Positions 16,382 through 24,838 of a stretch of 64,000 bases of DNA are shown piece by piece. This stretch comes from WVZH01 sp034430895 (lineage in GTDB: Bacteria; Chloroflexota; Anaerolineae; Anaerolineales; E44-bin32): contig DAOUDW010000075.1 in NCBI GenBank assembly GCA_034430895.1, forward strand, positions 62,001-126,000, in the 5' to 3' direction. The notes below the pieces were generated by a model. It did not search any database and had not been told where the DNA came from. It saw only the letters and a list, made by a program, of their open reading frames with translations. The stretch's first letter is position 1; each line of letters starts with the position of its first letter. Both the position numbers and the translations under genes were made by a program.

Positions 16382-18173
16382 CTTCCGCCTCGATCGCGAA
16401 TTCTAAAGAAAGTTCCTTCAACTTCTCGGATCTCGGAACGCCATTTTCATCCCATCCCCGAAATGCATAATACTCCTCCAGCATCGGAGCCAGCTTTACG
16501 GTACAACCTTCACTCGGGCCATCCGGAACCGGTTCGCTCAGCATGCGATCCGGAAGTGTGTCATCTGCCTTCGTAAAACCTTCACGTATGTTGAAGAGTC
16601 GCTCCAAAGTCCAGATTCGTTCACCGACCATCATCAGATCATCCGCGGTGAAATGCTCACCGGTGACGGCTGACAGCGCGCGGGCGAAAAACTCCTCCGC
16701 CACTGCCAGGTTGGCAAACTTGCAATAAATCAAGCTATCAATCACCGCGGCTGAATCTTGATGTACGGACACAATGCCCGCCTTGCCCTGTGTGGCAAAC
16801 CGGTCAATTAAACGCGGTAAGGCCAGCACCTCCGGGCCTAACATGTTTCCCTCCTCGTGACAGGCGCCCCGATTGCCGGTGGCAAAAACCAGCCCTTGCC
16901 CCTGCATGCCGCGTGGGTCATAGGCAGGCATTTCCAGCTTCTTTACACTCATAGATAGTTCCGGCGCGCCGAATTTCTCGGCCATACGATAGCTGCCTTC
17001 CGCCATTTCAGCCCCGATGCCCCGCCGATGAGCTGTGTCGTGAATCAGATCGAGCAACTTATCCGCTTGTCCGAAATCCAATTCGGCTTCCATCAAGCCC
17101 TTTTCAGTCAATTCCATGGCACAGCCAATCGTATTGCCCATCGAAATTGTGTCCAATCCCATGTCATTACACAGGAAATTGGCTTCGGTGATGGTGTCCA
17201 GATCGTCGATACCACATTGTGCGCCAAACGCCCATGCGGATTCGTATTCTGGTCCTTCGCCCTGCTTGTCACTTTTCGTTTTAGTGATGCGGGTGCAGGA
17301 TATGGGACAGGCCCAGCACGCCTGATTCTTCACCAAGATGGTGTCAGTGATCTCCTCGCCGCTGATTTTTTCGGCTTGGTCAAACTGGGATTGCTGGAAA
17401 TTACGGGTGGGCAGCGCGCCGATTTCGTTGATGACATTCATCACAACAGCTGTGCCGAACTCGGGCAAGGCTTGTGATGTTAGCGGGCTCGCTTTCAGCA
17501 GTTTGCCCGTTTCATACAACATGAATTTGAACAGATCTTGATCTGCCGGTTTGTTCTTCTGATCGCCTTCAACCACGATCGCCTTCAACATCTTGCTGCC
17601 CATCACCGCGCCAGGTCCACCGCGCGCCAGGGCACGTTCCTTGTCGTTCATGATGGAGGCGATGCGAACGAGATTCTCGCCGGCGGGGCCAATGCAGAGT
17701 ACATTGCGGTTGTTGCGATCTTGTCCTAAGGCCTGAGTGGTTTCGAACACGCCCGTGCCCCAAAGTTGGTCGGCGTCTTTGATCTCTACCCCTTGTGCTG
17801 TGATTTCTATGATGACCGGCGCTTTCGCCTTGCCGCGTACGATCAGTGCGTCGTATCCTGTGCGCTTGAACTGCATACCCCACCAACCGCCACTATTGGC
17901 GTGTAAGATGGTGCCGGTTAGTGGACTCTTGCTGCTGACGTTAAAGCGATTGCTTGTCTGGGAACCACTCCCTGTAATGGGTCCGGTGGTGAAGATGAGT
18001 GCATTTTCGGGAGAAAGTGGTTCTACGTCCGGCCCCACGAGATCCCACAAGAGGCGAACGCCTAATCCCCGTCCACCGATAAATTGGCGCGCAATTTCCA
18101 TATCCAACGGACAGATCTCATGCGTCTGATTTGTCAGATCAATCGTCAATATTTTCCCGTTCCAACCAGCCAT
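16374..18173 (-). CDS. Aldehyde:ferredoxin oxidoreductase (tungstopterin AOR family)
   Basis: A 599-residue AOR-family protein. AORs oxidise aldehydes to acids with ferredoxin, using a tungsten (or molybdenum) bis-pterin cofactor and one 4Fe-4S cluster. The cluster ligands are visible: CWACPISC (about residues 285-292) and the fourth cysteine in YCKFANL (about 484). The N-terminal GWNGKILTIDLTNQ and IGGRGLGVRLLWDLVGPDVEPLSPEN, and SNRFNVSSKSPLTGTILHANSGGWWGMQ, are family signatures. It lies between a MoaD-like gene and the aldolase in the rhamnose operon, 9 bp after the former and overlapping the latter. A role in oxidising L-lactaldehyde to L-lactate is proposed from context; specificity cannot be read from sequence. 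Oxygen sensitivity is expected. Confidence 0.92.
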   Translation of the reverse strand: MAGWNGKILTIDLTNQTHEICPLDMEIARQFIGGRGLGVRLLWDLVGPDVEPLSPENALIFTTGPITGSGSQTSNRFNVSSKSPLTGTILHANSGGWWGMQFKRTGYDALIVRGKAKAPVIIEITAQGVEIKDADQLWGTGVFETTQALGQDRNNRNVLCIGPAGENLVRIASIMNDKERALARGGPGAVMGSKMLKAIVVEGDQKNKPADQDLFKFMLYETGKLLKASPLTSQALPEFGTAVVMNVINEIGALPTRNFQQSQFDQAEKISGEEITDTILVKNQACWACPISCTRITKTKSDKQGEGPEYESAWAFGAQCGIDDLDTITEANFLCNDMGLDTISMGNTIGCAMELTEKGLMEAELDFGQADKLLDLIHDTAHRRGIGAEMAEGSYRMAEKFGAPELSMSVKKLEMPAYDPRGMQGQGLVFATGNRGACHEEGNMLGPEVLALPRLIDRFATQGKAGIVSVHQDSAAVIDSLIYCKFANLAVAEEFFARALSAVTGEHFTADDLMMVGERIWTLERLFNIREGFTKADDTLPDRMLSEPVPDGPSEGCTVKLAPMLEEYYAFRGWDENGVPRSEKLKELSLEFAIEAEDD

Positions 18174-18182
18174 CTAGATTTC

Positions 18183-18449
18183 CTAAGACCAACCGCCTGC
18201 GATAGGCGGAAAAATCGCGATCATATCATCTTCGATAACAGGCGTATTCAGGTCTGTGGCATGATGCCCGTTGATCGAAATTACATTATGTTGACGAAGA
18301 ACTCCATTTTCAAGAATGACACCAGCCAAAGCGGGAAACTGTTTTTCCAATTCGATGAGGACATCCCTAAGGCTCTTTCCCGTTATGGATAGCAATTCCT
18401 TCGATCCTGCGAGGTTGCGCAGATTCGCGTAGAGTTTAATGGTAGTCAT
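18183..18449 (-). CDS. MoaD/ThiS-family sulfur carrier with a two-residue C-terminal tail
   Basis: An 88-residue ubiquitin-like protein (MTTIKLYANLRNLAG...SINGHHATDLNTPVIEDDMIAIFPPIAGGWS). MoaD donates sulfur for pyranopterin cofactor synthesis through a C-terminal Gly-Gly thiocarboxylate. A dedicated copy beside an AOR fits a role in tungstopterin supply. Here the Gly-Gly is followed by Trp-Ser and then TAG, so the diglycine is not terminal as encoded. The frame extends 51 bases further upstream, but MTTIKLYANLRNL is the family-like start; no strong ribosome site precedes it, and a hairpin lies just upstream. Confidence 0.85.
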   Translation of the reverse strand: MTTIKLYANLRNLAGSKELLSITGKSLRDVLIELEKQFPALAGVILENGVLRQHNVISINGHHATDLNTPVIEDDMIAIFPPIAGGWS

Positions 18450-18460
18450 GGAGCGTGCAA

Positions 18461-18491
18461 GGTGACGGTCACTATGAAGTGAACGGTCACC
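18461..18491 (-). other. Inter-cistronic hairpin between rhaA stop and moaD-like start
   Basis: GGTGAC (18461-18466) pairs with GTCACC (18486-18491), and TCACT (18469-18473) pairs with AGTGA (18478-18482), around a small interior loop and the loop ATGA. The structure overlaps the rhaA stop codon and ends 11 bases before the moaD-like ATG, with no T tract. It could tune translation or mRNA stability of the downstream half of the operon. Confidence 0.5.
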
Positions 18492-19746
18492 GATTAGCAA
18501 GTTCCTTCTTCTCGTAATTCTTGATCACATCCATAAATCCCAAACCGACTGGAACTCCTTTCTGCATACAATAATAATCCCACACCGCGCTTGATGGCAT
18601 GACTTTCAATTCTTCCTGCAAAGCCAAACGCTGGCTGAAGTCCCCCTCAATTTCGAGGTTCTTCAACATATCCAGTGGCTCCAGGAGAGCATTGAGCAAC
18701 GCCCGCTGCGTATTACGGGCTCCAATGGTCCATGCGGCTACTCTGTTGATGCTTGCATCGAAATAATCCAGCCCAATATGGACGCGCTCCAATGCTTCTG
18801 CACGGACAATTTCCTGAGCAATAGCTTGCAGGTCATCATTGAAGATGACTACATGGTCGCTGTCCCAACGCACTCCACGGCTGACGTGCAGCAGCAACCC
18901 TTCAAGGTATAACAACAGAGAAGAAATTTTATCAGCAATGGTCTCGGTCGGATGATAGTGACCGGAATCAAGCGTGAGCAGGATTTTCCGGCTCAGGGCA
19001 TACGCCGTATAAAATTCCATTGAGCCGACCACATAACTCTCAGAACCAATGCCGAAGAGTTTGGGCTCCACAGCATCAATATTATGAGACAATTTCTCAC
19101 CCAGAATCGCATCAAGGGATTCGAGCAGCAACTGTCGGGGTGTGATTCGATCCGCAGGGGTGTCTTTAAATCCATCGGGTATCCAGATATTCGTCACCGC
19201 TGGAGTCCCCAGTTCCCGCCCGAACCAGTCTCCGATCTTTCGACTGGCGATGCAGTGCTCCACCCAAAACTGGCGGATGGCCGGATCACGGTGAGAAAGA
19301 GTGAATCCGTCGGCAGTGAGGGGATGCGAGAAGCAGGTTGGGTTGAAATCGATGCCATGACCGCCCGCCTTGGCCCAATCCTTCCAAGCTGTGAAGTGGC
19401 GTGGTTCAATCGCATTGCGCTCAACCCTTGTATCCGATTCGAGATAGATGGCATGCAGGTTGAGCCGGTGCGAACCAGGTAGTAAACTGTATACGACATC
19501 CAGGTCTTTCCGCAGTTCGGGGGCAGTTCTTGCCTTGCCGGGGTAATTCCCAGTGGCAGCTATGCCGCCGGTCAGTTCACCTTGCGGATTCTCAAAACCA
19601 CTGACATCATCCCCCTGCCAGCAATGCAGGCTGATAGCAATTTTTTCAAGGCGTGTGAGAACTTCCTTGGTATCCACACCAAGCGCAGAATACCGTTCCT
19701 CGGCAAGGTTATAAGCGCTCAGGATGTTTGATTCAGAAGGGGTCAT
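18487..19746 (-). CDS. rhaA: L-rhamnose isomerase
   Basis: Converts L-rhamnose to L-rhamnulose, the first step of the phosphorylative rhamnose pathway. At 419 residues it equals the length of E. coli RhaA. Recognisable stretches include the N-terminal AYNLAEERYSALGVDTKEVLTRLEKIAISLHCWQGDDVSGFENP, FNPTCFSHPLTADGFTLSHRD, and LTLDSGHYHPTETIADKISSLLL with metal-binding residues. The start MTPSESN lies 8 bp after the rhaB stop. It is the second gene of the operon and is followed by a hairpin before the cofactor and AOR genes. Confidence 0.96.
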   Translation of the reverse strand: MTPSESNILSAYNLAEERYSALGVDTKEVLTRLEKIAISLHCWQGDDVSGFENPQGELTGGIAATGNYPGKARTAPELRKDLDVVYSLLPGSHRLNLHAIYLESDTRVERNAIEPRHFTAWKDWAKAGGHGIDFNPTCFSHPLTADGFTLSHRDPAIRQFWVEHCIASRKIGDWFGRELGTPAVTNIWIPDGFKDTPADRITPRQLLLESLDAILGEKLSHNIDAVEPKLFGIGSESYVVGSMEFYTAYALSRKILLTLDSGHYHPTETIADKISSLLLYLEGLLLHVSRGVRWDSDHVVIFNDDLQAIAQEIVRAEALERVHIGLDYFDASINRVAAWTIGARNTQRALLNALLEPLDMLKNLEIEGDFSQRLALQEELKVMPSSAVWDYYCMQKGVPVGLGFMDVIKNYEKKELANR

Positions 19747-19754
19747 GGTAACCT

Positions 19755-21236
19755 CTAGATAATATTTTGCATCTCTTTCTGAAAACGGGAATATGCTTCA
19801 TCCCAGCCTTCTCGATTGCCAGGATGATATTCTTCCACATCAAATGAATTACGCACTACTTCTCGAGCTTCTGCCAGCGAGCTGAGAAGACCTAGCCCAA
19901 CGGCCTGCATCAACACGTTACCGATGGCGGCAGCTTCCACTGGACCCGTTACCACCATACGACCGGTAGCATCTGCAGTAAGTTGGTTTAGCAGGCGGTT
20001 CTTTGTCCCGCCGCCAATAATATGAATGGGGTCAAGTTGCTTGCCGCTTAATTCCTCCGTCCGCTCGAGTACCCAACGATATTTGAGCGCCAGGCTTTCC
20101 AGCGCCACCCGCAAGACTTCTCCTTTCGTCCGCGGGACACGTTGACCGGTATTGCGACAATATTCTCGGATGCGCTTCGGCATATCACCAGGATGAAAGA
20201 AGGAATCATCGTCGGGATCGATCACTGCCATGAACGCTTCGGACTCAGCCGCAAGCCAGGTCATTTCATCGTAGGAGTGATCTTTCCCCTGACACTGCCA
20301 CTCGCGTCGGCATTCCTGTATCAACCAGAGTCCCATGATATTCTTGGACAAGCGCCAGGTACCAAAGACACCACCCTCATTGGTAAAATTACACTGCAAT
20401 GCTTTCGGTTCCAATGCTGGTTCTCTCACTTCTGCGCCCATGATAGACCACGTCCCGGAACTAATCCAGGCAAAATCCTGGTTTTGAGCCGGTATGGCAA
20501 CCACAGCTGAACCAGTATCATGGCAGGCTGGGAGAACAACTTGAACCCCATCTGCGCCTGTCTCTTCAGCAATGTCTGGGAGCAGCATCCCTATTTGGGT
20601 GCCGGGAGCAGTTATTGGCCCGAAAAGATGTGTGGGGATTCCCAATGCCTTCAGGACAGCCGTTGACCAATCCCGCCTGATAGGATCCATGCATTGTGTG
20701 GTCGTCGAATTAGTGAACTCGTTTGTGATTTCACCGCAAAGCCAATAGTTTATCAAATCAGGGATGGTGACGAAGGTCTGGGCAATTTCCAATACAGGAG
20801 ATTCTAGCAGTACCATTGCCAGCAACTGGTAAAGCGTATTGAGTTGTAAAAATTGGATACCCGTGTTTGCAAAAATCTTTTCCCTGGACATGTGACGAAA
20901 GGCTTCGTCCATCATGCCATTGGTGCGAGTATCGCGGTAATGGTATGGGTTGCCCAGCAAGGCACCATTTTTTTCGAGTAAAGCAAAATCTACTCCCCAG
21001 GTGTCAACACCTAAACTGTCAAGCCGCGTACAATCCTTGATCGTAGCTGCAATACCTGCTTTGATCTCTGACCATAACCGCAGGATATCCCAGTGCAGGC
21101 CATCGGGTAGCTGAACAAGCCCATTTGGGAATCGGTGCGTTTCGGTGATGCTTAATTCGCCATTGTTCAGCTTTCCAAGTACAGTTCGGCCGCTTGCAGC
21201 GCCCAAGTCTACGGCTAGAAAATTAAGTGATTTCAC
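19755..21236 (-). CDS. rhaB: Rhamnulokinase (FGGY carbohydrate kinase)
   Basis: Phosphorylates L-rhamnulose at C1 with ATP. A 493-residue FGGY-family kinase: FLAVDLGAASGRTVLG (N-terminal ATP phosphate 1 motif), SLGVDTWGVDFALLEKNG, PYHYRDTRTNGMMDEAF, ISSGTWSIMGAEVREP and IIGGGTKNRLLNQLTADATG (adenosine motif). These match RhaB rather than xylulokinase or glycerol kinase. The start codon is GTG with AAGGGA six bases upstream. It is the first gene of the operon; a promoter is visible 46-73 bases upstream. Confidence 0.95.
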   Translation of the reverse strand: MKSLNFLAVDLGAASGRTVLGKLNNGELSITETHRFPNGLVQLPDGLHWDILRLWSEIKAGIAATIKDCTRLDSLGVDTWGVDFALLEKNGALLGNPYHYRDTRTNGMMDEAFRHMSREKIFANTGIQFLQLNTLYQLLAMVLLESPVLEIAQTFVTIPDLINYWLCGEITNEFTNSTTTQCMDPIRRDWSTAVLKALGIPTHLFGPITAPGTQIGMLLPDIAEETGADGVQVVLPACHDTGSAVVAIPAQNQDFAWISSGTWSIMGAEVREPALEPKALQCNFTNEGGVFGTWRLSKNIMGLWLIQECRREWQCQGKDHSYDEMTWLAAESEAFMAVIDPDDDSFFHPGDMPKRIREYCRNTGQRVPRTKGEVLRVALESLALKYRWVLERTEELSGKQLDPIHIIGGGTKNRLLNQLTADATGRMVVTGPVEAAAIGNVLMQAVGLGLLSSLAEAREVVRNSFDVEEYHPGNREGWDEAYSRFQKEMQNII

Positions 21237-21281
21237 ATCAAATCCCTTGACGGTTTAAGATGCTAGACCTCAACATCACAA

Positions 21282-21309
21282 ATCATACTGACAATACTAT
21301 TATGGTCAA
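21282..21309 (-). promoter_or_regulatory. Promoter of the rhamnose operon
   Basis: On the minus strand TTGACC (21309-21304), a 16-base spacer and TATGAT (21287-21282) precede rhaB. The -10 region and leader contain TTGTCA, TTGTGA and GTTGAG elements that loosely resemble the TTGT repeats in front of the DeoR-type gene at 25.6 kb, which may mean shared control. Confidence 0.55.
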
Positions 21310-21463
21310 CATTTGCAGCCGGGCTATCTTTCAACGCTCTTGTATTTGCTATTATCTCAAATATATGTTGCCCATCAGGACATGGGTCCGTTGTGGAAGG
21401 CATATAAGACCCAAGACGAGTTCAAAGTCTGACTACTACATCTACGGCTGGGTCGAGAAAAGT

Positions 21464-21495
21464 AAAGGCGCGGGGTCTTTCGACCCCGTGCCTTT
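21464..21495 (-). terminator. Rho-independent terminator of the DeoR/sugar-importer operon
   Basis: A 14-bp stem (21464-21477 with 21482-21495, one G-T wobble) around loop TTTC, GC-rich in the centre. Read on the minus strand the 3' arm ends in CCTTTACTTTTC. It lies 23 bases after the stop of the solute-binding protein gene and separates it from the rhamnose operon. Confidence 0.8.
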
Positions 21496-21517
21496 ATTTC
21501 ATCGAGATACCTTATCG

Positions 21518-22912
21518 TCACTTGACCGCGAGACGTTCGATCAATGCTTGCAAGGCATCAGCGGCTTCTTCAACTGTGGAAACGCCATAAGCAACCGACT
21601 GACCAACCAGCTCCAGTTCATTCACAAACTCCTGGTCGTTCGGGAGGTTCGGGTCCTGCGGGATCGTGCGGTCGGCTACAGCGTCGTAGACCCTGTAAAC
21701 AGCCGCGTCAGTCGCCGAGGATTGGCCGGAGATTGCCTGACGGACGACCGGCGAGGAAGGCACGCCTCTGTTGGTTTCGAGTATCGCGCCTGCAGCAGGG
21801 CTGGTAACGAAGAAGTTGATGAACAGTGCCGCTGCTTCCTTGTTCTGGCTGTCCACATACATCCCCAAGTATTGGCTCATCTGGATGGCGTATGAATCTT
21901 CGCCTCCCTTGGGGAGCGTGGTCATGCCGAGTTCGTCGGTCATGGCCGCCTGATAGGCTGCCCCCTGGTTGCTCCAAATCAAACCGATTACCGCCTTGCC
22001 AGCCACGAGCGCAGAGGAGTCAGCACCGTTTTCGGTGTAGGTTGCGGTGGTGTCCGCGTCGGGGATCAGCCCTTCGTCACGCATATCCGCCCACATCTGA
22101 AGCCACAACATGCCGGACTCAACCGTTGCGTAGGATTTGCCGCCTTCATCGGAAGTCCAGAGCGGTGTACCCTCTTGCCGGTAGAAATAGGAGAGGTAGT
22201 TCGCCTGGTTCGTGCTGTTGTCCACGAAAGGAAAGACTCCCTCGGGGAGATTCGCTTTAAGTTCCCTGCCGTAAGCAAGAAGCTCGTCCCAGGTCATGTT
22301 ATCCGCCGGGAGGGCAACCCCCGCCGCCTCGATCATCGTCTTGTTGTAGGCGAGGACAAGAGTGTTCGTGCCAAGGCTTACGCAGACAAGATTGCCATCG
22401 GCCGTTGTCGCGGGGATAAGCGCAGTCTGGTCGAACTGCTCGGCAGTATCGATTTGCAACTCCTCGCCAAGATAGGCATTGAGCGGTTCGAGGTATTGCA
22501 CGTAATCAGGCCAGTTACCGCCGAACTGGATGATGTCGGGGGCATTGTCGGCTGCAAGCTGTGTATCGAGAATCTGGAAGTGATCGCCGGCACCGCCATT
22601 GGGTTCTCCTATGACTTCGATCTCAGGATACGCCGCCTCGAACAATTCGATTACCTTGAGGGTTCTCTCGGCGCGGTCATCATTGCCCCACCAACCCATG
22701 CGCAGCTCGGCGGGACCGCCCGTGTATACCGGGAGTCCGTCGTCGCGGGCTACAGGTTCTTCCTCAACTGGCTCAGCCACTTCTGGCTCAGGCTCAGCCA
22801 CTTCTGGCTCAGGCTCCGGTTCACTCACCTCAGGAGTTGCTGTTTGCTTGCCGCACGAAACCAGCAACGCCGCGAGCACTACCACGAGCATCAATATAAC
22901 GAATTTCCTCAT
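21518..22912 (-). CDS. Sugar ABC transporter solute-binding lipoprotein (CUT1 type)
   Basis: A 464-residue extracellular solute-binding protein of family 1. The N-terminus is a lipoprotein signal (MRKFVILMLVVVLAALLVSCG), followed by an acidic linker with a duplicated EPEPEVA unit. The mature domain has LRMGWWGNDDRAERTLKVIELFEAAYPEIEVIGE and QFGGNWPDYVQYLEPL, typical of CUT1 oligosaccharide binders. It is the last gene of the operon deoR-permease-permease-binding protein, and a terminator follows. Since it lies between the rhamnose operon and the GH4/GH78 genes, rhamnose-containing oligosaccharides are the likely ligands; this is inferred. Confidence 0.9.
   Translation of the reverse strand: MRKFVILMLVVVLAALLVSCGKQTATPEVSEPEPEPEVAEPEPEVAEPVEEEPVARDDGLPVYTGGPAELRMGWWGNDDRAERTLKVIELFEAAYPEIEVIGEPNGGAGDHFQILDTQLAADNAPDIIQFGGNWPDYVQYLEPLNAYLGEELQIDTAEQFDQTALIPATTADGNLVCVSLGTNTLVLAYNKTMIEAAGVALPADNMTWDELLAYGRELKANLPEGVFPFVDNSTNQANYLSYFYRQEGTPLWTSDEGGKSYATVESGMLWLQMWADMRDEGLIPDADTTATYTENGADSSALVAGKAVIGLIWSNQGAAYQAAMTDELGMTTLPKGGEDSYAIQMSQYLGMYVDSQNKEAAALFINFFVTSPAAGAILETNRGVPSSPVVRQAISGQSSATDAAVYRVYDAVADRTIPQDPNLPNDQEFVNELELVGQSVAYGVSTVEEAADALQALIERLAVK
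22774..22815. repeat. Tandem 21-bp repeat (two copies) in the lipoprotein linker
   Basis: Two identical 21-base units (22774-22794 and 22795-22815) encode a repeated seven-residue Glu/Pro-rich unit in the linker after the lipid anchor of the binding protein. A recent slippage duplication lengthening the spacer is the simplest explanation. Confidence 0.75.
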
Positions 22913-23002
22913 TTCCCTCCTCCAATTTTTAATGGTTTTATCAGACTAACTTGAAAATCTTTTCCTGCCATCATTTCATATTTTTAACCTCCTGAAATCG
23001 GA

Positions 23003-23848
23003 TTAACCCTTAATGCCTGTGGTTGAGATCCCTTCTACAAAGTATTTCTGCAGAGAGAAGAACAAGATAAAGGGAGGAATCATGGACAATGCAGCCATTG
23101 CCAGCGCACCGCCCCAATTGGTGACTGCGCCTGCGTCGCCGACGAATGTTCGCAATGCCCTTGACACGCTGAAAGTCTCCGGAGTTGTGAGGTAAAGCAG
23201 GTGATTGAAAAAGTCGTCCCACGTCCAAAGAAACGTGAACAGCGCAACCGTTACCAGTGCAGGGCTTGCTAGCGGGACAATGATCCGGAGGAAAACACCG
23301 ACCTTCCCGGCCCCGTCGATGATCGCCGCTTCTTCAAGCTCTTTCGGAAGGCTCCGCATGAACTGCACCAACAAAAACACAAAGAAGGCATCCGTCGCCA
23401 GGAATTTCGGCACAATGATTGGGAGGTACGAACCCACCCATCCAAAAGTGTTGAACAGGATATAGCGTGGCACAAGCGTAACGTGAGCCGGAAGCATGAG
23501 TGTTAACATCATTACTGCAAACCAGAAGCCCCTGCCCACGAATTTAAGCCGAGCGAAAGCGTACGCCGCCATGGTGCATGCTATCAGGTTTCCGATCACA
23601 GCCCCTGCGCACATGAGAATCGAGTTTGTAAAAAACCTCCCGAAGGATGTTCCCGCATAGCCTTTCCACCCGGAGATGTAATTATCAATGGTCACGGCTT
23701 TGGGTATGATGCCCGGGTCGCTAAAGATCATATTGTTAGGCTTGAATGAGCTGATAATCATCCAGACGATGGGGTAGATCATTAAGAGCCCAAGGGCAAT
23801 GATGAATATGTGAGTGAACGTATGGCGGAGAAGCGTACCTTTTTTCAT
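23003..23848 (-). CDS. ABC sugar transporter permease, MalG/UgpE type
   Basis: A 281-residue CUT1 inner-membrane permease with about six membrane segments: an N-terminal segment (HIFIIALGLLMIYPIVWMIISSF) and the cytoplasmic EAA loop ELEEAAIIDGAGKVGVFLRIIVPLASPALV, which contacts the ATPase. The open frame starts 51 bases earlier inside the previous gene; the ATG at 23848 begins MKKGTLLRH, has GGGAG six bases upstream, and follows the stop of the first permease by one base. No ATPase gene is found in this operon or elsewhere in the window. Confidence 0.9.
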   Translation of the reverse strand: MKKGTLLRHTFTHIFIIALGLLMIYPIVWMIISSFKPNNMIFSDPGIIPKAVTIDNYISGWKGYAGTSFGRFFTNSILMCAGAVIGNLIACTMAAYAFARLKFVGRGFWFAVMMLTLMLPAHVTLVPRYILFNTFGWVGSYLPIIVPKFLATDAFFVFLLVQFMRSLPKELEEAAIIDGAGKVGVFLRIIVPLASPALVTVALFTFLWTWDDFFNHLLYLTTPETFSVSRALRTFVGDAGAVTNWGGALAMAALSMIPPFILFFSLQKYFVEGISTTGIKG

Positions 23849-23849
23849 T

Positions 23850-24818
23850 TTATTCTCCCACCCCATAAGACACCCACAAGCCCGATGTTCTGAACACAAG
23901 CGCAGTTAACAACCCAATTATGAGTAACAGCACCCACGCCATCGCCGAGGCATAACCCATCTCGTGGTACGTCCATCCCTGAAGATACAGGTGGAGGGTA
24001 TAAAATAGCGTTGAGTTGAGCACACCGCCGCTGCCCCCTCCGATGATGTAGGCCTGGGTGAAAGCCTGGAAGGCGTAAATCATCTGCATTACAAGGTTGA
24101 ACAAGATAACTGGCGAGAGCAAGGGTATGGTTATGGAGAAGAACTGGCGCACTTTGGTCGCGCCGTCCACACTTGCTGATTCATAATATTCCTGCGGGAT
24201 TTGTTTAAGCCCCGCGAGGAAAATAATCATCGACGAGCCGAACTGCCACACAGTCAGTAAAACGAGCGTCCAGAGTGCGTACTTTGGGTTGGTTACCCAT
24301 CCTGGGAGGTCGGTGAAGCCAATGACTCCCAACAGGACGTTCACAAGTCCGTCTTTCTCGAACAGTTTCCTCCATAGAACCGCGATCGCTACCGAACCGC
24401 CAAGTAGTGTTGGGATGTAGTAAGCAGCGCGGTAAAAAGATACCCCCCGAATTTTCTGGTTCAGCAGCATTGCCACGCCGAGGGCAACGATCAGCTTCAG
24501 GGGCACGGACACGAACACATAGGTAAACGTCACAGCTAGCGACTTCAGATAATAAGGGTCTGCTCGGATCAGTTCACCAGAGGATGCCATGAACTCCGAC
24601 TGTCCGAACATCGGTCCAAACATTTTCAGATAATTACCAATACCGATCCATTGGGTCGCATCGGGCATGGTGAAGTCATAATCTGTAAAACCGAGCCACA
24701 GTGAATATGCCATCGGATAAACTGTCAGCACGAGGAAACCCAACAGCCACGGAGCGAGGAACATGTAGGCGGAGGCGTTCCGCTTGAAGGACTTTATGAT
24801 TCTGGACTTCCTGCTCAT
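23850..24818 (-). CDS. ABC sugar transporter permease, MalF/UgpA type
   Basis: A 322-residue permease with about six membrane segments (first: FLAPWLLGFLVLTVYPMAYSLWLGF) and the EAA-loop variant YYESASVDGATKVRQFFSITIPLLSPVILF. A roughly 45-residue external loop between the first two segments (YDFTMPDATQWIGIGNYLKMFG...) is common in UgpA-like subunits. It is the second gene of the operon, 20 bp after deoR, and pairs with the permease directly downstream. Confidence 0.9.
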   Translation of the reverse strand: MSRKSRIIKSFKRNASAYMFLAPWLLGFLVLTVYPMAYSLWLGFTDYDFTMPDATQWIGIGNYLKMFGPMFGQSEFMASSGELIRADPYYLKSLAVTFTYVFVSVPLKLIVALGVAMLLNQKIRGVSFYRAAYYIPTLLGGSVAIAVLWRKLFEKDGLVNVLLGVIGFTDLPGWVTNPKYALWTLVLLTVWQFGSSMIIFLAGLKQIPQEYYESASVDGATKVRQFFSITIPLLSPVILFNLVMQMIYAFQAFTQAYIIGGGSGGVLNSTLFYTLHLYLQGWTYHEMGYASAMAWVLLLIIGLLTALVFRTSGLWVSYGVGE

Positions 24819-24838
24819 AAAGAAGCTCCTCTCTGTGA

